Source: Rhodobacteraceae bacterium UBA996 (GTDB taxonomy: Bacteria > Pseudomonadota > Alphaproteobacteria > Rhodobacterales > Rhodobacteraceae). From it: a DNA stretch of 10,404 nt. The notes beneath the pieces are model-generated. The model was not told where the DNA came from. It made no database searches and saw only the letters and a program-made list of their open reading frames with translations. The stretch spans positions 1 through 10,404 of the forward strand of contig DBBA01000364.1 of assembly GCA_002291955.1 (NCBI GenBank), written 5' to 3'. A program made the position numbers and the translations under genes. This document shows positions 1 through 5,652 of this stretch, one piece after another (position 1 is the stretch's first letter; every line of letters starts with the position of its first letter).

Positions 1-894
1 TCGGCCAACACCTGGACCGTGAACAACATGTACGCAACCCACATGCAGGCGGGCCGCGTCTTCATCATGGGCGATGCGGCGCACCGGCATCCGCCGTCGA
101 ACGGGCTGGGGTCGAACACCTCGATCCAGGACGGGTTCAACCTGGCGTGGAAGCTGGCCGCGGTGCTGAAGGGGCAGGCGGGGCCGGGGTTGCTCGACAG
201 CTATTCCGCCGAGCGCGCGCCGGTGGCCAAGCAGATCGTGACGCGGGCGAACCAGTCCATCGGCGAATTCGGCCCGATCTTCCGGGCACTGGGGATGGCC
301 GATGGCGTGTCCCCCGACAAGATGCAGGCCAACATGGATGCCCGCTGCGACAAGGGACCTGCGGCCGAGGCGCAGCGGGCGGCCCTGCGCGAGGCGATCA
401 CCTTCAAGAAGTACGAGTTCGACGCCCATGGGGTGGAGATGAACCAGCGCTACCGGTCGGGCGCGGTGGTGACCGACGGGCAGGCGGAACCCGCGTTCGA
501 GCTGGACGCGGAACTGCACTACCAGCCGACCACCTGGCCCGGCGCACGGCTGCCGCATGTCTGGCTGTTCGATGCGGGTGGCGCGCAGCATTCGACGCTG
601 GACCTGTGCGGCCACGGGCGCTTCACCCTGTTCACCGGGATCGGCGGCGAAGGCTGGGTTGCGGCGGCCGAGGCTGTCGGGCGTGAATTCGGCTTGCCGG
701 TCACGGTCCGGGTGATCGGCCCGCGGCAGGCGTGGCTGGACCACACCGGCGACTGGGCGCGGGCGCGCGAGGTGCGTGATTCGGGCTGCGTGCTGGTGCG
801 GCCCGATCACCACGTCGCCTGGCGGTCGGACGAGGTCACTGCCGACCCGACCGCCGACCTGCGGCGCGTGCTGTCCGCGATCCTCGCGCGATAG
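1..894 (+). CDS. FAD-dependent phenol hydroxylase, TfdB-like (C-terminal part; 5' end cut by window)
   Basis: Open from base 1 in frame 1 to a TAG at 892-894, giving 297 residues with no start in the window. Near the fragment's start is the flavin-monooxygenase motif GDAAHRHPPSNGLGSNTSIQ (GD at about residues 24-25), followed by DGFNLAWKLAAVL. This is the second FAD-binding motif of class A aromatic hydroxylases, and the 'HRHPP.NGLGSNTSIQD' form is typical of 2,4-dichlorophenol 6-monooxygenase (TfdB) and phenol 2-monooxygenase relatives. The last ~110 residues look like the thioredoxin-like C-terminal domain of this group, ending with GCVLVRPDHHVAWRS. These cytosolic enzymes use NAD(P)H and O2 to add an ortho hydroxyl to a phenol. 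The intradiol dioxygenase starting 9 bp downstream suggests the product is a catechol or hydroxyquinol. The N-terminal GxGxxG Rossmann motif must lie left of the window. Exact substrate (phenol, chlorophenol, resorcinol) cannot be read from the sequence. Confidence 0.9.
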   Translation, partial: SANTWTVNNMYATHMQAGRVFIMGDAAHRHPPSNGLGSNTSIQDGFNLAWKLAAVLKGQAGPGLLDSYSAERAPVAKQIVTRANQSIGEFGPIFRALGMADGVSPDKMQANMDARCDKGPAAEAQRAALREAITFKKYEFDAHGVEMNQRYRSGAVVTDGQAEPAFELDAELHYQPTTWPGARLPHVWLFDAGGAQHSTLDLCGHGRFTLFTGIGGEGWVAAAEAVGREFGLPVTVRVIGPRQAWLDHTGDWARAREVRDSGCVLVRPDHHVAWRSDEVTADPTADLRRVLSAILAR

Positions 895-903
895 GAGGCG
901 CGG

Positions 904-1776
904 ATGACCACGCCCGTCTATTTCACTGAATCCACGTCCGCCGACGTGGTGATCGCCCGCAACGTCGGCTGCACTGACCCGCGGCTGGCGCAGGTCATGG
1001 CGGTGCTGATCCGCCACCTGCACGCCGCGGTCAAGGAGATCGAGCCAACACCGGACGAATGGATGACCGCGATCCGGTTCCTGACCGACACCGGCCACAT
1101 GTGCACCGACTGGCGGCAGGAGTTCATCCTCTTGTCCGACGTGCTGGGCGTGTCGATGCTGGTGGACGCGATCAACAACCGCAAACCCTCGGGTGCATCC
1201 GAATCGACCGTGCTGGGGCCGTTCCATGTGGACGGCGCGCCGGAGCTGCCGATGGGCGCCGACATCTGCCTCGACCAGAAGGGCGAGCCGATGCTGGTCA
1301 CGGGCCGCATCCTGGATACTGACGGCAATTCGGTCGCGGGCGCACGGATCGACGTCTGGCAGGCGAATGACGAGGGGTTCTACGACGTCCAGCAGAAGGG
1401 CATCCAGCCCGACTTCAACCTGCGGGGCGTGTTCCGGACCGGCGCAGACGGGCGCTACTGGTTCCGGGGCGTGAGGCCCAGGTTCTACCCGATTCCGGAC
1501 GACGGCCCGGTGGGCAAGCTCTTGGCCGCACTCGGGCGACACCCGTGGCGGCCCGCACACCTGCACTACATCATCGCGGTGCCAGGGTTTGCCACGCTGA
1601 CCACCCACATCTTCGACCCCGACGATCCCTGGATCGGGTCGGACGCGGTGTTCGGGGTCAAGGAAAGCCTGCTCGCCCGGTTCGTGCCGGTGGACAGCCC
1701 CGCGGCCATGGCCGAGGCCGGGTTCGACAGGCCCTTCGTCCGGGTGGACCACGATTTCGTGCTGGCCCCCGGCTAA
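904..1776 (+). CDS. Intradiol ring-cleavage dioxygenase, probably hydroxyquinol 1,2-dioxygenase
   Basis: A 290-aa protein with an AGGAGG ribosome-binding site at 893-898 that overlaps the upstream gene's TAG, so the two are almost certainly co-transcribed. The N-terminal ~100 residues form the helical dimerisation domain of catechol dioxygenases (EWMTAIRFLTDTGHM...SDVLGVSMLVDAIN). The C-terminal beta-sandwich holds the Fe(III) ligands: Tyr160 (in DEGFYDVQ), Tyr195 (in RFYPIP), His219 and His221 (in RPAHLHY). This matches the Tyr-Tyr-His-His set of the family and lies within 2-4 residues of the numbering in the Nocardioides hydroxyquinol enzyme (Y164, Y197, H221, H223). Length and the N-terminal domain favour hydroxyquinol over chlorocatechol dioxygenases, which are shorter. 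Expected reaction: 1,2,4-trihydroxybenzene + O2 to maleylacetate, in the cytosol. No maleylacetate reductase is in the window; it may lie to the left. Catechol 1,2-dioxygenase activity is the alternative. Confidence 0.9.
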   Translation: MTTPVYFTESTSADVVIARNVGCTDPRLAQVMAVLIRHLHAAVKEIEPTPDEWMTAIRFLTDTGHMCTDWRQEFILLSDVLGVSMLVDAINNRKPSGASESTVLGPFHVDGAPELPMGADICLDQKGEPMLVTGRILDTDGNSVAGARIDVWQANDEGFYDVQQKGIQPDFNLRGVFRTGADGRYWFRGVRPRFYPIPDDGPVGKLLAALGRHPWRPAHLHYIIAVPGFATLTTHIFDPDDPWIGSDAVFGVKESLLARFVPVDSPAAMAEAGFDRPFVRVDHDFVLAPG

Positions 1777-2765
1777 GGCGCTGACGCAGGCGCCACGATC
1801 CGCCCGCCCAGCTCATCCTCGACATGGACGCGCAGGATGGCGTCCATGTCGGCTTCCACGGTGAACCCCAGCGCGCGGGCGCGGGCCGCGTCGAAATCGG
1901 CGGCCCAGCCCGCGACGATACGCGCCACCAGCGGGTCGTCGGTGCGCCGGATCAGCGCCACGGCCGACGGCCCCGCGATCCGACGCAGCGCGTCGATCTG
2001 GTCGCCCACGGTCGCCGACAGGCCCGGCATGGTCAGCGCCCGGGCCTGGCCTAGCGCGCCCGTGTCCAGCGTGGCGGCATGCAGGAAGAACCCCACCGCC
2101 GCGCGCGGGCTGGCGAAGTAATGGCGTGTCGTCTCGGGCACCGGCAGGTCGGCGGGCAGGCCCGCCAGCGGTTCCCTCAGGATGCCCGAGAAGAACCCCG
2201 ACGCGGCGCGGTTCGGCGCGCCCGGCCGCACGCAGATCGTGGGCAGGCGCAGGCTGATCCCGTCGATCAGACCCCGGCGCGACAGGTCGCTGACCAGGAT
2301 CTCGGCCATCAGCTTCTGCGCGCCGTAGCTGGTGGCGGGCTGGGGCGCGAAATCGTCGGGGATGCGCGCCGGGAAGGGCGGGCCGAACACCGCCAGGGAC
2401 GATGCGAAGATCACCCGCGGGCAGGTGCCCGTCGCCATCAGCGCATCCAGCAGCGCGCGCGTGCCGTCGAGGTTCACGCGATACCCTTTGGCCAGGTCCA
2501 CCTCGGCCTCGCCCGACACGATGGCGGCCAGGTGGAACACCAGGTCGGGGCGCGCGGCAGCCAGCTGGTCGGCGGTGCCCGGCGCGGACAGATCGGCTGC
2601 GCGAACCGTCACCCGCCCCGGCAACCCTGCGGGCACCGGCGGCGGCACCACGTCCACGAGGTCGAGCGCGGTGATCGCCACCCCCCCGACCGCTCCATCC
2701 GCCGCCAGCCGCACCGCAAGCTTGCGCCCGATCATGCCGGCGGCCCCGATCAGCAGGATGCGCAT
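1773..2765 (-). CDS. denD: NAD-dependent epimerase/dehydratase, DenD-like (D-erythronate dehydrogenase family)
   Basis: A 330-aa extended-type SDR protein. I start it at the ATG at 2765-2763 (MRILLIGAAGMIG): a GGAGG at 2775-2771 sits 5 nt upstream, and the Rossmann motif GAAGMIG (residues 7-13) is then at the expected distance. The catalytic set is visible: Ser122/Ser123 in FASSLAVFG, Tyr147 and Lys151 in SYGAQK. The stretch after it, LRLPTICVRPGAPNRAASGF followed by FSGILREPLAG, and then FASPRAAVGFFLHAA, is what I recognise as characteristic of DenD, which oxidises D-erythronate to 2-dehydro-D-erythronate with NAD+. The usual partners (otnK, otnC, otnI) are not in the window, so the symbol is a family-level call. 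Its stop overlaps the stop of the convergent dioxygenase by 4 nt. It is divergent from the gene at 2923. It could act on another sugar acid. Confidence 0.8.
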   Translation of the reverse strand: MRILLIGAAGMIGRKLAVRLAADGAVGGVAITALDLVDVVPPPVPAGLPGRVTVRAADLSAPGTADQLAAARPDLVFHLAAIVSGEAEVDLAKGYRVNLDGTRALLDALMATGTCPRVIFASSLAVFGPPFPARIPDDFAPQPATSYGAQKLMAEILVSDLSRRGLIDGISLRLPTICVRPGAPNRAASGFFSGILREPLAGLPADLPVPETTRHYFASPRAAVGFFLHAATLDTGALGQARALTMPGLSATVGDQIDALRRIAGPSAVALIRRTDDPLVARIVAGWAADFDAARARALGFTVEADMDAILRVHVEDELGGRIVAPASAP

Positions 2766-2840
2766 GGAGTCCTCCCTCCCTTGGTTCTTGACCCGACTGT
2801 GGCGGCTTTCGCAGGTGTGCGCACGAATTTTCGCGGGGCC

Positions 2841-2868
2841 TGTCGGAATCCGGGGGGCGCCGGACGTC
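2841..2868 (+). promoter_or_regulatory. Candidate ECF-type promoter of the 2923-5298 operon
   Basis: TGTCGG at 2841-2846 and CGTC at 2865-2868, separated by 18 bp, lie 55 bp before the first gene of the operon that ends in the ECF42-type sigma factor. CGTC is a common -10 core for ECF sigma factors, and from memory ECF42 promoters use TGTCGA at -35 and a CGA/TC-type -10. The match is one base off at -35 and the spacing is slightly long. This is inference from short motifs in GC-rich DNA and could be chance. No good sigma70 -10 box is visible in this region. Confidence 0.3.
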
Positions 2869-2877
2869 ATGGGGTAT

Positions 2878-2900
2878 CGGCATCCCGAAGGGGGGTGCCG
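2878..2900 (+). promoter_or_regulatory. GC-rich hairpin in the leader of the APCDDC-like gene
   Basis: The arms 2878-2886 and 2892-2900 form a 9-bp stem (one G-U wobble in RNA) around a 5-base loop (gaagg). It ends 7 nt before the AAAGGA ribosome-binding site at 2909-2914. There is no T-run after it, so it is not a standard terminator. It would sit near the 5' end of a transcript started from the candidate promoter at 2841-2868 and could stabilise the mRNA or affect translation. Confidence 0.4.
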
Positions 2901-2922
2901 CGAACCCGAAAGGACGCATCCG

Positions 2923-3504
2923 ATGATCCCTCGCCCCCTTGCCTGTGCCGCGCTTACCGCGCTGACCCTGACTGCCGTGCCTTCCGGGGCCGCTGACCGC
3001 GCTGCGCTGGAAACCCTGCACGGCACCTTCCACTCGCCCGCCGTCGAAGCCTGGTACGACGGCTACGGCACACGCGAGTTCGTGTTCGCGGGTGGCCGGT
3101 GGAGCCTGACCTTCACCCACGCGCTCCACCCCGCGATGACGCAACGTACGTTCCAATTCCGCACTGGCGGCGCCTATCGCGTGGCAGAGCCCTCGACCGC
3201 GGTGCCGGGCGCCTTCCACACCGTGTTCGACGAGGACTGGAAGCACGTCACCCTGCTGACCCCGGTGCCGGAGATTGCCGCGGCGATGGGGATCGCCGAC
3301 TGCGGACTGACGGTGAACCTGGAAGCCGACATCTCCGACACCGGCTGTGCCGCGTGGCGCCCGGTGGCAGAGTGCGGGCAGGACCACGACCTGTTGGCCC
3401 TGTCCGACGAAGGGCTGCACTTTGGCATCCGTCCGGCGGACAATGACATGTGCACGCCCGGCAGGACGCCCACCGCACTGCTGCCTGCCGTCGTCGCCCG
3501 CTGA
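2923..3504 (+). CDS. Secreted APCDDC-domain-like protein
   Basis: A 193-aa protein beginning MIPRPLACAALTALTLTAVP, a Sec signal peptide with likely cleavage near residue 23-24 (SGA/AD). The start is set by GAAAGGA at 2908-2914, 8 nt upstream. The mature part starts LHGTFHSPAVEAWYDGYGTR and continues with an aromatic-rich beta pattern (QRTFQFRTGGAYRV). Then come FHTVFDEDWKHVTLLTPVPE, ADCGLTVNLEADISDTGCAA and LHFGIRPADNDMCTPGRTPT. From memory this order and spacing parallels the second APCDDC domain of animal APCDD1 (G.EF.FKVNHMKVTP, then NECG, then D.T.TNGCVALG, then LLFNGQRPSDG). Four cysteines remain in the mature protein (C127, C142, C151, C177), enough for two disulfides in the periplasm. 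It is first in an apparent operon with a YCII protein (15-bp gap) and an ECF42-type sigma factor. Bacterial function is unknown. The domain assignment is by eye and needs a profile search. Confidence 0.6.
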   Translation: MIPRPLACAALTALTLTAVPSGAADRAALETLHGTFHSPAVEAWYDGYGTREFVFAGGRWSLTFTHALHPAMTQRTFQFRTGGAYRVAEPSTAVPGAFHTVFDEDWKHVTLLTPVPEIAAAMGIADCGLTVNLEADISDTGCAAWRPVAECGQDHDLLALSDEGLHFGIRPADNDMCTPGRTPTALLPAVVAR

Positions 3505-3519
3505 GAAAGGACCGGACCC

Positions 3520-3870
3520 ATGCAGTACATGATCCTGAATTACGTGCCCCCTTCGGACTATGCCGATGTCGATGCCGTCCGCGCCGCCGCCGATGGCGCA
3601 GCCTGGGGCGCCTACACCCGCGCGCTGATCGACGCCGGGGTGTTCGTGTCGGGCAACGCCCTGCACCCGGCGCACACGGCAACCACCCTGCGCGTGCGCG
3701 ACACCGGCCGCGACATCCAGGACGGTCCCTATGCTGCCAGCAAGGAACAGTTCGGCGGCTACTACATCATCGACGCACCCGACCTTGACACCGCGCTGCA
3801 CTGGGCGGCGCTGAACCCCGCAGCAAGTCGCGGCGCGGTCGAGGTGCGTCCGGTGGTGATGCGCAGCTGA
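3520..3870 (+). CDS. YCII-related (DGPF-family) protein
   Basis: A 116-aa single-domain protein with a good ribosome-binding site (GAAAGGA, 3505-3511, 8 nt before ATG). It opens MQYMILNYVP, and the core AAWGAYTRALIDAGVFVSGN, then TATTLRVRDTGRDIQDGPYA, then KEQFGGYYIIDAPDLDTALH is the classic signature of the small proteins encoded next to ECF42 sigma factors; the eponymous DGPF motif is DGPY here (residues 68-71). The fold is a ferredoxin-like alpha/beta dimer. Biochemical role is not established; family members are often expressed under control of the neighbouring sigma factor. The stop TGA (3868-3870) is followed by one codon (CCC) and then the TTG start of the sigma factor in the same reading frame. 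Confidence 0.92.
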   Translation: MQYMILNYVPPSDYADVDAVRAAADGAAWGAYTRALIDAGVFVSGNALHPAHTATTLRVRDTGRDIQDGPYAASKEQFGGYYIIDAPDLDTALHWAALNPAASRGAVEVRPVVMRS

Positions 3871-3873
3871 CCC

Positions 3874-5298
3874 TTGGACCCGAGGGACGAGATCGAGCGG
3901 GTGGCGCGCCTGTCCTACGGCAGGCTCGCCGCCCTTCTGGCCGCACGGACCGGCAGCGTGTCCCTGGCTCAGGATGCGCTGTCGGATGCGCTGCTGCGGG
4001 CCCTGCAGGCATGGCCGCGCGACGGCGTGCCCGCCCGCCCGGAAGCATGGCTGCTGACCGTGGCGCGGAACTGCGCCGCGGACGCCGCCTGCGCCGGGCA
4101 GCGGGATGCCAGGGCGGCCGATCATCTGATGATGCTGGAGGAGGAACGCCGCGCCATGGCCCACGCCGCCACGCCCGACCGCACGCTCGACCTGATGTTC
4201 GTCTGCGCCCATCCGGCCATCGACGCGGGCCTGCGCACCCCCCTGATGCTGCAACTGGTGCTGGGCCTTGATGCGCGGCGCATGGCCGGGGCGTTCCTGA
4301 TCCCGCCCGCCACACTTGGCCAGCGACTGACCCGCGCCCGCGCCAAGATCGAGGCCGCCCGGATCGGCTTCGCGCTGCCGGACGGCGACGACCTCGTGCC
4401 CCGGCTGGCCCATGTGCTGGACGCGGTCTATGCGGCCTTTACCGTGGGGCTGGACGGCGACGGCGCAGGTGATGCGAAATCCGCGTCCCTGTCGCGCGAG
4501 GCGCTGTGGCTGGGCAGTCTGACCGCCGCCCGCCTGCCCGACCAGCCCGAGGCACAGGGTCTGCTGGCGCTGATGCTGTTCACCCTGGCCCGGCGCGGGG
4601 CGCGGGTGGATGCCGCGGGCTGCCTGGTTCCGCTGGCCGACCAGGACCCCGCGCTGTGGGACGCCGGGATGATGGACGACGCCGAAACCGCCCTGCGGCT
4701 GGCCGCGCGCGCGCCCACGCTGGGCCGCTACCAGATCGAGGCCGCCATCGCCGCCGCCCATGCGGCCCGCCGCCAGGGCACGCCTGCCGATCCGGGGGCA
4801 ATCGTGGCACTCTATCGCGGGCTTGTCGCGCTGCACCCCTCGCTCGGGGCCGAGGTCGGGCTGGCCGGGGCGCTGCTTGGGGCCGGCGATCCTGCCGGGG
4901 CCCTTGCGGTGCTAGAGGCGTCAAAACCGACCCGCGCTGCGGCCTATCAACCGTGGTGGGCCGTGCGCGCCCATGCCCTGCGGCAGGCAGGCGATGCACC
5001 CGGCGCGGCAGCGGCCTTTGACCGTGCCATCGCCCTGACCGCCGATCCGGCCGCCCGCCTGTTCCTGACCCGCCATCGCGGCACGCCGTCGCGGCAGGGC
5101 GGTGTTCCGCCCCACGCCCTTGCCATCCTGGGGGCGTTCCACGAACCATGCGGGGGCAATCCGGCAGGAACGGCAGGCGATGGACACGCGCGTCAACCTG
5201 ATGTGGGAGGACTGGGCCGACCGGTCCCTGCCCCTGCCCGGCTATGCCACCGCGGGCGCGGCGGGGGCAGACCTGCGCGCGAACCTGCCCGAGGGTGA
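3874..5298 (+). CDS. ECF42-type RNA polymerase sigma factor with C-terminal TPR-like extension
   Basis: The 474-aa reading frame begins with TTG at 3874, three bases after the YCII stop. The TTG start keeps the conserved IERVARLSYGRLAALLA opening that a later GTG (3901) would shorten. Region 2 spans about residues 9-75 (AQDALSDALLRALQAWP, then PEAWLLTVARNCAADA). Region 4 lies near residues 110-160, with the helix-turn-helix FLIPPATLGQRLTRARAKI at 141-159. The following RLAHVLDAVYAAFTVG corresponds to the DUF6596 segment. The remainder is helical with TPR-like pairs (ALRQAGDAPGAAAAFDRAIA), as expected for ECF42 proteins of ~400 aa. Conserved similarity seems to end near residue 402 (about 5079, LFLTRHR). 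The last ~70 residues are Gly/Pro/Arg-rich, and the final 119 nt overlap dut in another frame. No clear Shine-Dalgarno precedes the TTG, so translation is probably coupled to YCII. It likely drives its own operon. Confidence 0.87.
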   Translation: MDPRDEIERVARLSYGRLAALLAARTGSVSLAQDALSDALLRALQAWPRDGVPARPEAWLLTVARNCAADAACAGQRDARAADHLMMLEEERRAMAHAATPDRTLDLMFVCAHPAIDAGLRTPLMLQLVLGLDARRMAGAFLIPPATLGQRLTRARAKIEAARIGFALPDGDDLVPRLAHVLDAVYAAFTVGLDGDGAGDAKSASLSREALWLGSLTAARLPDQPEAQGLLALMLFTLARRGARVDAAGCLVPLADQDPALWDAGMMDDAETALRLAARAPTLGRYQIEAAIAAAHAARRQGTPADPGAIVALYRGLVALHPSLGAEVGLAGALLGAGDPAGALAVLEASKPTRAAAYQPWWAVRAHALRQAGDAPGAAAAFDRAIALTADPAARLFLTRHRGTPSRQGGVPPHALAILGAFHEPCGGNPAGTAGDGHARQPDVGGLGRPVPAPARLCHRGRGGGRPAREPARG

Positions 5299-5647
5299 CC
5301 GCGCCGCGGGCGTGACGCTTCAGCCGATGGAACGCCGGATCGTGCCCACCGGCCTGCGGGTGGAAATCCCGGACGGGTTCGAGGTGCAGATCCGCCCGCG
5401 CTCGGGGCTGGCCCTGACCCACGGGATCACCCTGCCCAACACGCCCGGCACCATCGACAGCGACTATCGCGGGCCGCTCGGCGTGCTGCTGGTGAACCTT
5501 GGCGCCGATCCCGTCACGCTGCATCACGGCGACCGGATCGCACAGATGGTGCTGGCCCCCGTGGCCCGCGCGGCCTTTGCCGTGGTGGACGCGCTGCCCG
5601 ACACGCCGCGCGGCGCCGGGGGCTTCGGCTCCACCGGGCGGGGCTAG
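5180..5647 (+). CDS. dut: dUTP diphosphatase (dUTPase)
   Basis: A 155-aa trimeric dUTPase that hydrolyses dUTP to dUMP and pyrophosphate, keeping uracil out of DNA and feeding thymidylate synthesis. All five motifs are present: I AGAAGADLRA (25-34), II RPRSGLAL (72-79), III LPNTPGTIDSDYRG (85-98, with catalytic Asp93), IV GDRIAQMVLAP (117-127) and V RGAGGFGSTGRG (144-155, the flexible C-terminal arm that closes over the substrate). The ATG at 5180 gives the usual short N-terminus (PLPGYATAGAAG by residue 29); the ribosome-binding site is weak (AGGAACGGCAGG). Its first 119 nt are overlapped out of frame by the 3' end of the sigma-factor frame. The next gene starts 5 bp after its stop, suggesting co-transcription. 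Confidence 0.97.
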   Translation: MDTRVNLMWEDWADRSLPLPGYATAGAAGADLRANLPEGDRAAGVTLQPMERRIVPTGLRVEIPDGFEVQIRPRSGLALTHGITLPNTPGTIDSDYRGPLGVLLVNLGADPVTLHHGDRIAQMVLAPVARAAFAVVDALPDTPRGAGGFGSTGRG

Positions 5648-5652
5648 GTCGC

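Noticed and set aside
2817..2824. GTGCGCAC palindrome in the divergent intergenic region as an operator
   Set aside because: Only 8 bp with alternating G/C; such palindromes are common by chance at this base composition, and no regulator is nearby to link it to.
2766..3026. N-terminal extension of the DenD-like protein to 3026
   Set aside because: The extension runs through the divergent promoter region and the secreted-protein gene, and the ATG at 2765 has a strong ribosome-binding site right before the Rossmann motif.
1813..4836. A 1007-codon open frame on the minus strand
   Set aside because: It is antisense to or out of frame with denD-like, APCDDC-like, YCII and sigma-factor genes, all of which have recognisable motifs. 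Its translation is Arg/Gly/His/Gln-rich with no domain, as expected for stop-poor shadow frames in GC-rich DNA.
5102..5179. Upstream GTG start for dut adding 26 residues
   Set aside because: The extension is not dUTPase-like and the ATG at 5180 gives the usual short N-terminus before motif I.
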